A stretch of 64,000 nt of DNA from Bacteroidaceae bacterium HV4-6-C5C. GTDB lineage: Bacteria; Bacteroidota; Bacteroidia; Bacteroidales; Bacteroidaceae. Each line of letters begins with the position of its first letter. The stretch's first letter is position 1. Location: NCBI GenBank assembly GCA_007896885.1, contig VOIU01000006.1:1-64000 (forward strand), written 5' to 3'. The notes beneath the pieces were generated by a model. It was not told the origin of the DNA. It ran no database searches and saw nothing but the letters and a program-made list of their open reading frames with translations. Both the position numbers and the translations under genes were made by a program. Shown piece by piece: positions 16,938 to 25,365 of the stretch.

Positions 16938-17056
16938 TATTTATAATATTTTTCTTTTTCCATGTAATACAATCCTTCACCGCGGTCACCATTTTCTAAA
17001 TCAGTAAGCTCAACTTTGAAGATACGGTAAGTGTTTTTTGTCTCTTTTCTAGGCAT
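16937..17056 (-). CDS. Small 39-residue ORF coupled to panE
   Basis: This ORF, too short for ordinary gene calling, reads MPRKETKNTYRIFKVELTDL from the ATG at 17056 and ends in the TAA at 16937-16939, which overlaps the panE start as TAATG. The product is charged and begins like a small cytoplasmic protein (KNTYRIFKVEL then a DLENGDRG segment). The overlap suggests translational coupling. I do not recognise a family. A perfect palindrome abuts its start codon. It could be a real small protein or a leader that loads ribosomes for panE; both are inference. Confidence 0.5.
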   Translation of the reverse strand: MPRKETKNTYRIFKVELTDLENGDRGEGLYYMEKEKYYK

Positions 17057-17074
17057 ATTTACTGTGAGTAAATA
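17056..17074. promoter_or_regulatory. Palindrome at the start of the small panE-leader ORF
   Basis: An 8-base inverted repeat, TATTTACT (17056-17063) and AGTAAATA (17067-17074) around GTG, touches the start codon of the 39-residue ORF. In RNA it is a weak A-U hairpin covering the ribosome site; in DNA it looks like an operator. Confidence 0.4.
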
Positions 17075-17111
17075 CGCATTGAAGCACTGATTTGTATCAG
17101 CTTTATATCAG

Positions 17112-18215
17112 TTATACATTGAATCGGAAGTGCATAATGTCACCATCCTGGACTATATAATCTTTTCCTTCAACACCTAATTTCCCGGCTTCACGGACGG
17201 CGGCCTCGCTACCATATTTAATGAAGTCTTCATATTTGATGACCTCTGCGCGGATAAATCCTTTTTCAAAATCTGTGTGGATTACACCAGCGCATTGTGG
17301 AGCTTTCCAGCCTTTTTGGTAAGTCCATGCTCTAACTTCCATTTCTCCTGCAGTGATGAATGTCTCCAGATTGAGCATTCTATATGCCGATTTAATAAGT
17401 CTGCTGACACCAGACTCTTCTAAACCAACTTCTTGCAGGAACATCTGGCGGTCCTCGTATGTCTCTAATTCGGCTATATCGGCTTCTGTTTTTGCAGCAA
17501 CTATAAGTATTTCGGCATTTTCTTCCTTTACAGCTTCTCGTACCATTTCCACATATTTATTTCCATTTACCGCACTTGTCTCATCTACGTTACATACGTA
17601 CATTACAGGTTTGGAAGTGAGAAGGAAGAGGTCTTTTGCTATCTTTTGTTCGTCTTTTGTATCAAAGTTTACAGTGCGGGCCGATTTGCCTTGTTCCAAT
17701 GCTTCTTTGAAGCAAACTAATACGTCATACGTCTGTTTGGCTACTTTATCACCACCCGTCTGTGCTTGCTTTTGTACTTTCTGAATACGGCTTTCAATGG
17801 TTTCCAGATCTTTAAGTTGCAATTCCGTATCGATAATTTCCTTATCACGAACGGGGTCTATACTACCGTCTACATGCGTAACATTATCATCATCAAAGCA
17901 ACGGAGCACGTGAATGATGGCATCTGTTTCGCGTATGTTAGCTAAAAATTTATTTCCTAATCCTTCACCTTTGCTGGCCCCTTTTACCAATCCCGCTATA
18001 TCGACAATTTCTACGGTTGTTGGTACGATGCGTCCCGGATGTACCAATTCCGCAAGCTTTGTCAAGCGTTCGTCTGGGACGGTAATTACACCTACATTCG
18101 GTTCTATTGTGCAAAAAGGAAAGTTTGCCGCCTGTGCTTTTGCATTCGACAAACAATTGAAAAGTGTCGATTTACCTACATTGGGCAAACCTACAATACC
18201 ACATTGTAAAGCCAT
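17112..18215 (-). CDS. ychF: YchF/Obg-like ATPase
   Basis: The 367-residue product has the P-loop GLPNVGKSTLFNCLSNA near residue 8, switch motif DIAGLVKGASKGEGLGNKFL near residue 70 and NVDE in place of the GTPase NKxD motif, the change linked to ATP preference in YchF. The C-terminus (about 280-367) is a TGS domain with MHFRFNV. YchF is a conserved ribosome-associated ATPase with roles in stress response. It may be transcribed together with the downstream small ORF, panE and lgt, since only 55 bases separate them and no terminator is visible. Confidence 0.96.
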   Translation of the reverse strand: MALQCGIVGLPNVGKSTLFNCLSNAKAQAANFPFCTIEPNVGVITVPDERLTKLAELVHPGRIVPTTVEIVDIAGLVKGASKGEGLGNKFLANIRETDAIIHVLRCFDDDNVTHVDGSIDPVRDKEIIDTELQLKDLETIESRIQKVQKQAQTGGDKVAKQTYDVLVCFKEALEQGKSARTVNFDTKDEQKIAKDLFLLTSKPVMYVCNVDETSAVNGNKYVEMVREAVKEENAEILIVAAKTEADIAELETYEDRQMFLQEVGLEESGVSRLIKSAYRMLNLETFITAGEMEVRAWTYQKGWKAPQCAGVIHTDFEKGFIRAEVIKYEDFIKYGSEAAVREAGKLGVEGKDYIVQDGDIMHFRFNV

Positions 18216-18248
18216 TCTTTATTTCTTATTTACTTATTTATCAGTATG

Positions 18249-18256
18249 CAAAGATA
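18249..18256 (-). promoter_or_regulatory. Promoter -7 box of ychF
   Basis: TATCTTTG on the minus strand fits TAnnTTTG exactly and lies 33 bases upstream of the ychF start. No clear TTTG -33 box is seen. Confidence 0.6.
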
Positions 18257-18554
18257 TATATTCTTCTGTTATCGTGCGATAGTTTGTAGCATTTTCCGTT
18301 TTTTAAACTCTTTACTCTCTCTTATACATTGAGGTTTTAATGGGAAAGATCATTAAATATTTTCCTGATATATGTAAATTTTGCGGATGAGGATTTTATG
18401 TTCTGTACATGAAGAAGTTGGGTATGATATGAGCATGCTACATGCGATTGCTCTTCTTAGCCTTCTATTGATGCAACTTTCTCTATTTATTTGAGGGCTT
18501 TTAAGTGAGTGCGACAACAATTTAATATCTCTTTTTCTGGCAATTGTGGAGTAT

Positions 18555-18585
18555 AAAAAAAACCGGAATACATCGCGTACTCCGG
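18555..18585 (-). terminator. Intrinsic terminator of the DUF3836 gene
   Basis: CCGGAATAC (18563-18571) and GTACTCCGG (18577-18585) pair around CATCG, and on the minus strand the stem is followed by eight U residues (18555-18562). It lies about 80 bases after the stop at 18664. Confidence 0.85.
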
Positions 18586-18663
18586 ATTTCTTTTGGTTAC
18601 AAAACTTTATAAAGGTTTGGTATATCCAGTTATGTGTTAGATTTTTAAGAGAGCTTTTTTATG

Positions 18664-19056
18664 TTATGAGTTGGGATCATCCATTGTCACAGTCATTTCA
18701 GGAACAAGGATGTAAGTTTGCTTTTTAGTATCCCATTTGTAGTAAGTGGTAGTTACACTCTTACCTTGATAGGAGTATTTAATACGCAAGTCATTTTCCC
18801 ATGTATTCTTATCAGTATTCCATTTCATGGATTCACTTTCAGTCATCCGTTTTTGTTCGTCATACTGGTATGAGTATTTCATATAATTAGCCAAATTGTT
18901 ACCGTCCATTTTATAGACCGTTTGTCCCACCATCATCCCATCTCTTTCTTCCGAATTGTAAATGAGATTATTTTTATTGTCTGCTTTAGCTATTGCAGCG
19001 CCCAAAAGAATTATAGCAGATAATACAACTGATTTTAAAAATACTTTTGTTTTCAT
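18664..19056 (-). CDS. Secreted DUF3836-type protein
   Basis: The 130-residue product has a signal peptide (VVLSAIILLGAAIAKA, cleavage near residue 25). The mature part is tyrosine-rich beta-strand repeats (YSYQYDEQKRMTESESMKW, NDLRIKYSYQGKSVTTTYYK). This pattern matches the small DUF3836 proteins common in Bacteroides, which have no known function. The gene has its own promoter and terminator, so it is monocistronic. The family call is from memory of the pattern, not a search. Confidence 0.65.
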   Translation of the reverse strand: MKTKVFLKSVVLSAIILLGAAIAKADNKNNLIYNSEERDGMMVGQTVYKMDGNNLANYMKYSYQYDEQKRMTESESMKWNTDKNTWENDLRIKYSYQGKSVTTTYYKWDTKKQTYILVPEMTVTMDDPNS

Positions 19057-19115
19057 GGCTATTATTGTTTTAGATAAAACTATTAATAAGATATTATATT
19101 GTCTTTAATACCCTG

Positions 19116-19123
19116 CAAATATA
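19116..19123 (-). promoter_or_regulatory. Promoter -7 box of the DUF3836 gene
   Basis: TATATTTG on the minus strand fits TAnnTTTG, 59 bases upstream of the start at 19056. A poor -33 box. Confidence 0.5.
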
Positions 19124-19221
19124 CTGATAGTATTGACATAAAATCGAATATTGAAATAAAAAATATCAAAATGTAAATCACGCCCATTGCATAGTTCTTT
19201 CTTTTTGGTGGAATTATTGAT

Positions 19222-19254
19222 AAAAAAATATCCGGCAGTACGTTTGCCGGATAT
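19222..19254 (-). terminator. Intrinsic terminator of polA
   Basis: ATATCCGGCA (19228-19237) pairs perfectly with TGCCGGATAT (19245-19254) over a 7-base loop; on the minus strand the stem runs into a U tract (19222-19228). It lies about 80 bases after the polA stop. Confidence 0.85.
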
Positions 19255-19332
19255 TCTTATAAACAAAGTGTATATATACCTCTTTCTATCTGTTGCTTTC
19301 TGATTGTAAGTTAAATAAAGTTATATGAGCGT

Positions 19333-22191
19333 TTAGTGTGCTTCTAACCAGTTTTTACCCCAGCCAAAATCTGCTTTGAGAGGCACGTGCATGCGATATG
19401 CCTTTTCCATTTCTTCAATTACAATTTTTTGCACCATCTCTTTTTCTGCCTCTGGAACGCTAAAATTTAGCTCATCATGGACCTGTAATATCATCTTTGC
19501 TTTCAAATTGTAAGCTTTAAACTGCTCATATATCTGAATCATTGCTACTTTTATGATGTCAGCGGCACTTCCTTGTATTGGCGCATTGATTGCATTTCGC
19601 TCTGCATAGCCCCTTACCGTTGCGTTTCTCGAGTTTATATCCACTAAGTAGCGCTTCCGATGGAAGATGGTTTCAACATATCCCTTTTCACGCGCAATTT
19701 CGATGCTTTTATCCATATAAGCTTGAACTTGGGGGTAAGTTTTAAAATATCCTTCAATAAGTTCTTTGGCTTCTTTGCGATCAACATTCATCCGTTCGGC
19801 TAATCCAAATGTGGAAATGCCATATATAATACCGAAATTTGCAGTCTTCGCTTTGCGCCGCATATCGGAAGTAACATCTTTAATGTCAACTTTAAATATC
19901 TTTGCAGCAGTTGCTGCATGAATATCATATCCGCTTAAGAAAGCGTCTATCATGTTTTTATCCTGGCTGAGATGAGCCATAATGCGAAGCTCTATTTGGG
20001 AATAATCTGCGGAAAAAAACGAACAATTATCATCGGGGATAAATGCTTTTCGTATCTCTTTTCCGTCTTCATCGCGTATAGGAATATTCTGCAAATTAGG
20101 GTTACTTGAACTTAAGCGCCCTGTAGCAGTTACTGCTTGGTTGAACGAAGTATGTATGCGTCCTGTGCGTTGATTGATCAATAGGGGTAGAGAATCAATA
20201 TAAGTATTCAGTAATTTCTTCAAACCACGATGCTCTAATATTTTTACGATAATAGGATGTTTTCCTCTTAGGCTTTCTAATATTTCTTCAGAAGTGACAT
20301 ATTGTCCGGTTTTTGTCTTTTTCGCCTTATCTATAATTTTTAGTTTATCGAATAAAATTTCACCAACTTGTTTTGGCGATGAAATGTTGAATGTTTCGTT
20401 GGCTAAGTTATAGATTTCTTTTTCTATGTCTTGAAGTCGCGAAGTGAAATCGGCGGAAGATTGTTTTAGAGCTTCCGTATCAATTCGTACTCCATTGCAT
20501 TCCATGTGAGCAAGTACTCTAACTAGTGGCATTTCGATTTCATAGAACAATTCTTCTATCCCTTGTTCTTTCAGTTCTATCTCAAATATATTTTTTAATT
20601 TTAATGTGATATCAGAATCTTCGCATGCATATTGATAGACATCTTCCGGTCGAAGATCACGCATATTTTTTTGATTCTTCCCTTTTGCTCCAATCAGTTC
20701 GTCTATATGAATCGTTTTATAATTTAAGTATATTTCCGCTAGATAGTCCATGTTGTGCCGAAGCTCCGGTTGAAGTAAGTAATGGGCAATCATTGTGTCG
20801 AATAGTTTTCCTTTCACTTCTATTCCGTAGTTTTGCAAAACGATAATATCGTATTTTATATTTTGACCGATTTTGATTGATTTTTCATTTTCGTAGAGTG
20901 CGCGAAACTCATTAACTATTTTTAGTGCTTCTTCTCTCTCTTGTGGGATAGGAACATAGTATCCCTGATTTTCTTTACTGCTGAAGCTTATTCCGACAAG
21001 TTCAGCTTCCATTGCTTCCGTTGAAGTCGTTTCTGTATCTATTGAGAGAATTTCTGATGTAATTAAAATTTGAATTAAATTAGCTCTTTTGTCTTTATTA
21101 TCAATGAGTTGATAGTTTTGATTTAGTATATTTAAACATTCTAGATTCGTTTTTTTAGAACCGCCTGATAAATTGCCCGGCATTTCCGGAAAGAGACTGC
21201 CTTGTGCTGGTACTTCTTTTCCCGAAAATAATGGTCCTGCAGAAATATCTTCATTATTATCAAAAAGTGGTCCGGCTGATAACTTCTTTTGCGGAGTAGG
21301 TGAAGAGATTGAATTTTCCTTTTTGAGTACGCGTTCTATGAGAGTACGAAATTCCAGTTCCTCAAAAATTCCTCTTAAAGCTTCTTCATCTATTTTTTCC
21401 CGAATGAGTTCTTCCATCTTTAATGATATGGGAACATCTATTTTAATAGTCGCTAAGAACTTTGAAAATACAATCATTTCACGATTGGTTTCCACTTTAC
21501 TTTTGAGTGCTCCCTTTAATTCATCGGTATGCTCTAGCAAATTTTCTATGTTGCCAAACTCTTTAATTAATTTTTGCGCTGTTTTTTCTCCTACTCCGGG
21601 ACATCCGGGAATATTGTCAGATGAGTCGCCCATCAGTCCAAGCATATCAATGACTTGTGATGGAGATTCAATATCAAACTTACTTTTTATTTCTTCTATT
21701 CCCATCACCTCAAAGCCTCTGTCATGTTTTGGCCTGTACATGAAAACATTTTCAGAAACAAGTTGCCCATAATCTTTGTCCGGAGTCATCATGTATGTGG
21801 TAATACCTTGTTCTCCTGCTTTTGTAGCTAGAGTACCGATCACATCATCTGCCTCATAGCCTGCGACTTCAAGAATGGGAATTCGATATGCTTTAATTAT
21901 ATCTTTTATTATTGGTACGGAAAGCCTTATTGCTTCCGGAGTTTCCTCTCTTTGAGCTTTATACTGATCGAATGCTTCATGGCGAAAAGTGGGTCCTGAA
22001 GGGTCAAAAGCAACTCCAATATGTGTAGGATTTTCTTTTTTTAGGACTTCTTCAAGTGTGTTTACAAAACCTAGAATTGCTGAGGTATTAAATCCTTTTG
22101 AATTGATTCTTGGGGTTTTAATAAAAGCATAATAGGCTCGATATATTAAGGCGTAGGCATCTAATAGAAAAAGTTTATCGGTTGAATTCAT
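19333..22191 (-). CDS. polA: DNA polymerase I
   Basis: The 952-residue product has all three domains. The 5'-3' exonuclease is at about 1-300 (FLLDAYALIYRAYYAF, GYEADDVIGTLA, GLMGDSSDNIPGCPGVGEKT). A proofreading exonuclease is at about 365-540 with DTETTSTEAMEAELVGISFS, so the DxE motif is intact. The polymerase is at about 560-952 with motif A DYSQIELRIMAHLS, motif B KTANFGIIYGIS and motif C QVHDELNF. It fills gaps and removes primers in repair and lagging-strand maturation. A low-complexity linker at about 295-345 repeats SAGPLF. It is divergent from the polyprenyl synthase gene with only 85 bases between. Confidence 0.97.
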   Translation of the reverse strand: MNSTDKLFLLDAYALIYRAYYAFIKTPRINSKGFNTSAILGFVNTLEEVLKKENPTHIGVAFDPSGPTFRHEAFDQYKAQREETPEAIRLSVPIIKDIIKAYRIPILEVAGYEADDVIGTLATKAGEQGITTYMMTPDKDYGQLVSENVFMYRPKHDRGFEVMGIEEIKSKFDIESPSQVIDMLGLMGDSSDNIPGCPGVGEKTAQKLIKEFGNIENLLEHTDELKGALKSKVETNREMIVFSKFLATIKIDVPISLKMEELIREKIDEEALRGIFEELEFRTLIERVLKKENSISSPTPQKKLSAGPLFDNNEDISAGPLFSGKEVPAQGSLFPEMPGNLSGGSKKTNLECLNILNQNYQLIDNKDKRANLIQILITSEILSIDTETTSTEAMEAELVGISFSSKENQGYYVPIPQEREEALKIVNEFRALYENEKSIKIGQNIKYDIIVLQNYGIEVKGKLFDTMIAHYLLQPELRHNMDYLAEIYLNYKTIHIDELIGAKGKNQKNMRDLRPEDVYQYACEDSDITLKLKNIFEIELKEQGIEELFYEIEMPLVRVLAHMECNGVRIDTEALKQSSADFTSRLQDIEKEIYNLANETFNISSPKQVGEILFDKLKIIDKAKKTKTGQYVTSEEILESLRGKHPIIVKILEHRGLKKLLNTYIDSLPLLINQRTGRIHTSFNQAVTATGRLSSSNPNLQNIPIRDEDGKEIRKAFIPDDNCSFFSADYSQIELRIMAHLSQDKNMIDAFLSGYDIHAATAAKIFKVDIKDVTSDMRRKAKTANFGIIYGISTFGLAERMNVDRKEAKELIEGYFKTYPQVQAYMDKSIEIAREKGYVETIFHRKRYLVDINSRNATVRGYAERNAINAPIQGSAADIIKVAMIQIYEQFKAYNLKAKMILQVHDELNFSVPEAEKEMVQKIVIEEMEKAYRMHVPLKADFGWGKNWLEAH

Positions 22192-22252
22192 TTATTTATC
22201 TATTTTTTAATGGTAAAAATACAAAAAAATACGGTATTAATCGTTTTATTGC

Positions 22253-22260
22253 TATTTTTG
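22253..22260 (+). promoter_or_regulatory. Promoter -7 box of the polyprenyl synthase gene
   Basis: TATTTTTG matches TAnnTTTG and ends 16 bases before the start codon at 22277, so the mRNA leader would be only about 10 bases. It lies in the short gap shared with polA. Confidence 0.5.
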
Positions 22261-22276
22261 TAGGAAAATAGCATGT

Positions 22277-23251
22277 ATGGACTATTTATCGTTAATTAAA
22301 TCTCCAATTAGCATAGAATTGGGAGAGTTCAGAAGTTTATTCGATAGCACTCTTTACAGTTCAAATTCTTTGTTGGACAATGCAATAGATCATATCCGGA
22401 AGAGGAATGGAAAGATGATGCGTCCAATATTGCTTCTTCTTATTGCTAAGTTATATGATAAGGTGTATCCGGAAACTCTTTATGCCGCCGTATCTTTAGA
22501 ACTTCTTCATACCGCCAGCCTTGTGCATGATGATGTAGTTGATGAGAGTACCGAACGTAGAGGGCAACTATCTGTAAATGCTATTTTTAATAATAAAGTA
22601 GCTGTTTTAGTCGGTGATTATTTGCTTGCTACTTCGCTTGTGCAAGTCTCAAAAACACGTAATCATGCTATTATTGATGTTGTGTCTAGGCTAGGGCAGG
22701 ACCTTTCTGAGGGTGAACTTTTGCAACTTTCCAATGTGAGTAATCTTAATTTTTCTGAAGAGGTTTATTTTAATGTTATACGTAAAAAAACAGCAGCCTT
22801 GTTTGCAGCTTGTACAAAGTCTGCAGCTCTTTCTGTTGGTGTAGATAGTGCAAAGGTTGAGGAAGCTCGATTGCTCGGTGAATATATTGGTCTTTGTTTC
22901 CAAATTAAAGATGATATTTTTGACTATTTTGATAGTAAAGATATTGGCAAACCAACAGGGAATGATATGCTTGAAGGTAAGTTAACTTTACCTATAATAT
23001 ATGCTCTTAATACTACTAAAGAGCAATGGGCGGCAGATTTGGCTGTAAAAGTAAAACGAGGCGAGGCTTCTTCGGCGGAGATATTGACTTTGATTCAGTT
23101 TGCTAAGGATAGGGGAGGCATAGAGCATGCCATAGATAGGATGAAAGATTTTAAAGAAAGTGCTCAGAGGCTTTTGGAAAGAATGCCCGAATCTGATATA
23201 AAGTTCTCTTTAGGCAAGTATTTAGATTATGTTGTGGAACGTAATATGTAA
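22277..23251 (+). CDS. Polyprenyl diphosphate synthase
   Basis: The 324-residue product has both aspartate-rich motifs of trans-prenyltransferases: LLHTASLVHDDVVDESTERR near residue 79 and FQIKDDIFDYFD near residue 210. Length and motifs fit long-chain enzymes (octaprenyl or similar) that make the quinone side chain from farnesyl or geranyl diphosphate and isopentenyl diphosphate. Chain length cannot be read directly. The ATG at 22277 is preferred; an ATG four bases upstream is out of frame. The gene is alone on the plus strand and ends in a shared terminator. Confidence 0.9.
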   Translation: MDYLSLIKSPISIELGEFRSLFDSTLYSSNSLLDNAIDHIRKRNGKMMRPILLLLIAKLYDKVYPETLYAAVSLELLHTASLVHDDVVDESTERRGQLSVNAIFNNKVAVLVGDYLLATSLVQVSKTRNHAIIDVVSRLGQDLSEGELLQLSNVSNLNFSEEVYFNVIRKKTAALFAACTKSAALSVGVDSAKVEEARLLGEYIGLCFQIKDDIFDYFDSKDIGKPTGNDMLEGKLTLPIIYALNTTKEQWAADLAVKVKRGEASSAEILTLIQFAKDRGGIEHAIDRMKDFKESAQRLLERMPESDIKFSLGKYLDYVVERNM

Positions 23252-23256
23252 ATATT

Positions 23257-23299
23257 AAATAAAGAGAGGAAATGAAATTTTCATTTCCTCTCTTTATTT
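23257..23299. terminator. Bidirectional terminator between the polyprenyl synthase gene and deoC
   Basis: A 19-base arm at 23257-23275 pairs perfectly with 23281-23299. It is A-rich on one side and T-rich on the other, so it can end transcripts from both converging genes. Confidence 0.85.
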
Positions 23300-23305
23300 A
23301 TTCAA

Positions 23306-24208
23306 TTAAAAGAAATTTATTGATTCTCCTTTTATTTCAGATAAAAGAAGATTTGCTAAGCGACTCGTACCAATACGAAATAGGCTGTTATTTAGCCATT
23401 CTTCACCAAGCACTTCTTTTACAATTGTATAATAGGTTATAGCGTCCTCCACTGTATTTATTCCTCCCGCAGGTTTAAATCCTATTTTATTTCCAGTTTC
23501 TTCGTAATAGGCTTTGATGGCCGTACACATCACATACGCCGCTTCTGGAGTGGCAGCTGGTTGTTGTTTTCCTGTAGAAGTTTTGATGAAATCAGCACCT
23601 GAATACATTGATAGGAGTGATGCTTTCATTATATTTGATGCCGTTTTTAGAGCTCCGGTCTCTAGGATTACTTTGAGGTGATGCTTTTTACAAGTATCCT
23701 TAAGTTCCTGTATTTCGTCGCACATATTCTCATAATCTCCACTGAGAAATTTACCCACAGAAATAACGATATCTATTTCGTCGGCGCCTTCCATTAATGC
23801 CATTGCAGTTTCGGCAATCTTCACTTCGGTAAAGGTTTGTGAAGAGGGGAATCCTCCTGATACACAAGCTATATTTACATTTTCTACTTCAAGTGTACTT
23901 CTTACGATTTCGGCAAAATTTGGATAAACACAGATAGCTGCTACATTATCTAAATCAGGGAATTGCTCGTCAAAGAGATTAACTCTTTTAGTGAAATTCA
24001 TCACACTTTCGTCGCTATCCGTTGTATTTAGAGTCGTCAAATCAATGCAGTGGAATAATATTTTTTTTATTTCTTCCGTATCATTTTCAGAGGATTTTTC
24101 TGCGATAAGTTTTGCTACTTTATTTGCTATATCTGCATCATTCAAATTGGTATTATACTTAGCTAGCGCTGATTCATACTTGGTTTTAGTTGATTCATTC
24201 TTTTCCAT
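23306..24208 (-). CDS. deoC: Deoxyribose-phosphate aldolase
   Basis: The 300-residue product has the Schiff-base lysine in GADFIKTSTGKQQPAATPEA near residue 208 and KPAGGINTVEDAI near residue 246. It cleaves 2-deoxyribose 5-phosphate to glyceraldehyde 3-phosphate and acetaldehyde in the cytoplasm, part of deoxynucleoside catabolism. Length is that of the longer class of DeoC. It starts inside the end of the MazG-like gene (14-base overlap), so it is the last gene of the dtd, MazG-like, deoC operon. Confidence 0.95.
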   Translation of the reverse strand: MEKNESTKTKYESALAKYNTNLNDADIANKVAKLIAEKSSENDTEEIKKILFHCIDLTTLNTTDSDESVMNFTKRVNLFDEQFPDLDNVAAICVYPNFAEIVRSTLEVENVNIACVSGGFPSSQTFTEVKIAETAMALMEGADEIDIVISVGKFLSGDYENMCDEIQELKDTCKKHHLKVILETGALKTASNIMKASLLSMYSGADFIKTSTGKQQPAATPEAAYVMCTAIKAYYEETGNKIGFKPAGGINTVEDAITYYTIVKEVLGEEWLNNSLFRIGTSRLANLLLSEIKGESINFF

Positions 24209-24533
24209 AATCCTGTAATTTTGGGTTATTGATATGTCGGGTATTATCCCGTTTTGTTTTCTTCTCTATGTTCTTGGTAAAAGCTTCAGAAAGATCTACT
24301 CCACTTTGGTTTGCAATGCAAAGAAGTACCCAAAGAATGTCGGCTAATTCTTCATCCATATTGTCTTTTTCTCCCTCTTTGAATGACTGATCACCATATT
24401 TTCGAGCCATAACCCTAGCTAACTCCCCGACCTCTTCGGTAAGAATAGTCATATTGGTTAGTTCGCTGAAATAGCGTACTCCATATTTCTTTATCCAGTC
24501 ATCTACTGCTTTTTGAGCTTCTGCTAATGTCAT
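24195..24533 (-). CDS. MazG-like nucleotide pyrophosphohydrolase
   Basis: The 112-residue all-helical product carries the metal-binding pattern of the MazG/all-alpha NTP pyrophosphatase family: EEVGELARVMARKYG near residue 29 and EELADILWVLLCIAN near residue 61. Such enzymes hydrolyse nucleoside triphosphates to monophosphates and may remove damaged nucleotides; the exact substrate is not known. The start codon overlaps the stop of dtd by one base. Confidence 0.85.
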   Translation of the reverse strand: MTLAEAQKAVDDWIKKYGVRYFSELTNMTILTEEVGELARVMARKYGDQSFKEGEKDNMDEELADILWVLLCIANQSGVDLSEAFTKNIEKKTKRDNTRHINNPKLQDYGKE

Positions 24534-24985
24534 TATTCTTTGTTTTTAGTATCCATACATATCGTAACTGGTCCATCATTTAATAGCTCTACTTTCATGT
24601 CGGCACCAAATTCTCCAGTGGCAACTTTTTTCCCAAAAGTTGTACTCAACTCACAACAAAACTTTTCATATAGCGGGATGGATATTTCATGCTTTGCAGC
24701 TTTGATGTATGAGGGCCTATTCCCTTTTTTTGTTGATGCATGGAGTGTAAATTGGCTAATTACCATTATCTCCCCGCTTATATCTTGTACGGATTTGTTC
24801 ATAACGCCCTTTTCGTCGTCAAAAACACGAAGATTTACTATCTTTTTGCATAGCCATTCTATATCTTCTTCTTGGTCCGATTCTTCAATACCTACAAGTA
24901 TAAGCAACCCCTTTCCTATGGCAGATTTACACTTCCCATTTATAGTGACTGATGCGTGTGCAGCTCGCTGTATAACTACCCTCAT
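24533..24985 (-). CDS. dtd: D-aminoacyl-tRNA deacylase
   Basis: The 150-residue product matches DTD in length. It has the cross-subunit active-site motifs SQFTLHASTKKGNRPSY near residue 78 and NDGPVTICMDT near residue 137 (Gly-cisPro loop). The enzyme removes D-amino acids from mischarged tRNA. It starts the dtd, MazG-like, deoC transcript from the promoter at 25012-25019. Confidence 0.95.
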   Translation of the reverse strand: MRVVIQRAAHASVTINGKCKSAIGKGLLILVGIEESDQEEDIEWLCKKIVNLRVFDDEKGVMNKSVQDISGEIMVISQFTLHASTKKGNRPSYIKAAKHEISIPLYEKFCCELSTTFGKKVATGEFGADMKVELLNDGPVTICMDTKNKE

Positions 24986-25365
24986 ATGTCTGTAACGATA
25001 ATTGTTATTTGCAAAGTTAAGAATAAAATTATTCTTTTAATGTGCTTATAAATGAATAAAGTCTACTTTGACTCTCTCTTTGTATATGATAGTCTGGCTT
25101 TCCCTTATTTTCTAGGTTTTTCTTTTTTAGCCATTTGGATTTAGGGCTACTAGTTATGTAGAGATCCTTTTGTGTTCTTGCTCTTTAAGCTCTTCTAAAT
25201 TATCCGGATTTACGAAGAAGAGTATTTAGCAGGCTGGCTCTATAAGCCTTGAATATATGATATGCGGATATAGTTTGCTTATAGTATGCTTTGCTTTATT
25301 TGCCAATAAATGAATTGATAATTATTGTAAATCATCATAAATAAGCCTTTTGAAATTTGTTTTTG
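24986..25365. other. Intergenic spacer between dtd and uvrC
   Basis: This 380-base gap holds the dtd promoter at its left end. The remainder is AT-rich with no reading frame of note and no clear terminator for the uvrC transcript. Confidence 0.5.
25012..25019 (-). promoter_or_regulatory. Promoter -7 box of the dtd operon
   Basis: TAACTTTG on the minus strand fits TAnnTTTG, 26 bases upstream of the dtd start. No good -33 box. Confidence 0.55.

Larger units (their letters stand above)
18216..18663. other. Intergenic spacer between ychF and the DUF3836 gene
   Basis: This 448-base stretch holds the ychF promoter at its left end and the terminator of the DUF3836 gene at its right end. Between them I see only AT-rich sequence and an unsupported 21-codon hydrophobic reading frame at 18429-18494. 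Confidence 0.6.

Noticed and set aside
16795..16992. 65-codon minus-strand frame overlapping the start of panE
   Set aside because: Different frame from panE and from the small coupled ORF; composition is unlike a protein.
18429..18494. 21-residue hydrophobic reading frame between ychF and the DUF3836 gene
   Set aside because: Very short, no ribosome site, no neighbour that would explain a toxin or leader role.
18546..18728. 60-codon plus-strand frame over the DUF3836 terminator
   Set aside because: Runs across a terminator and into the end of a real gene on the other strand.
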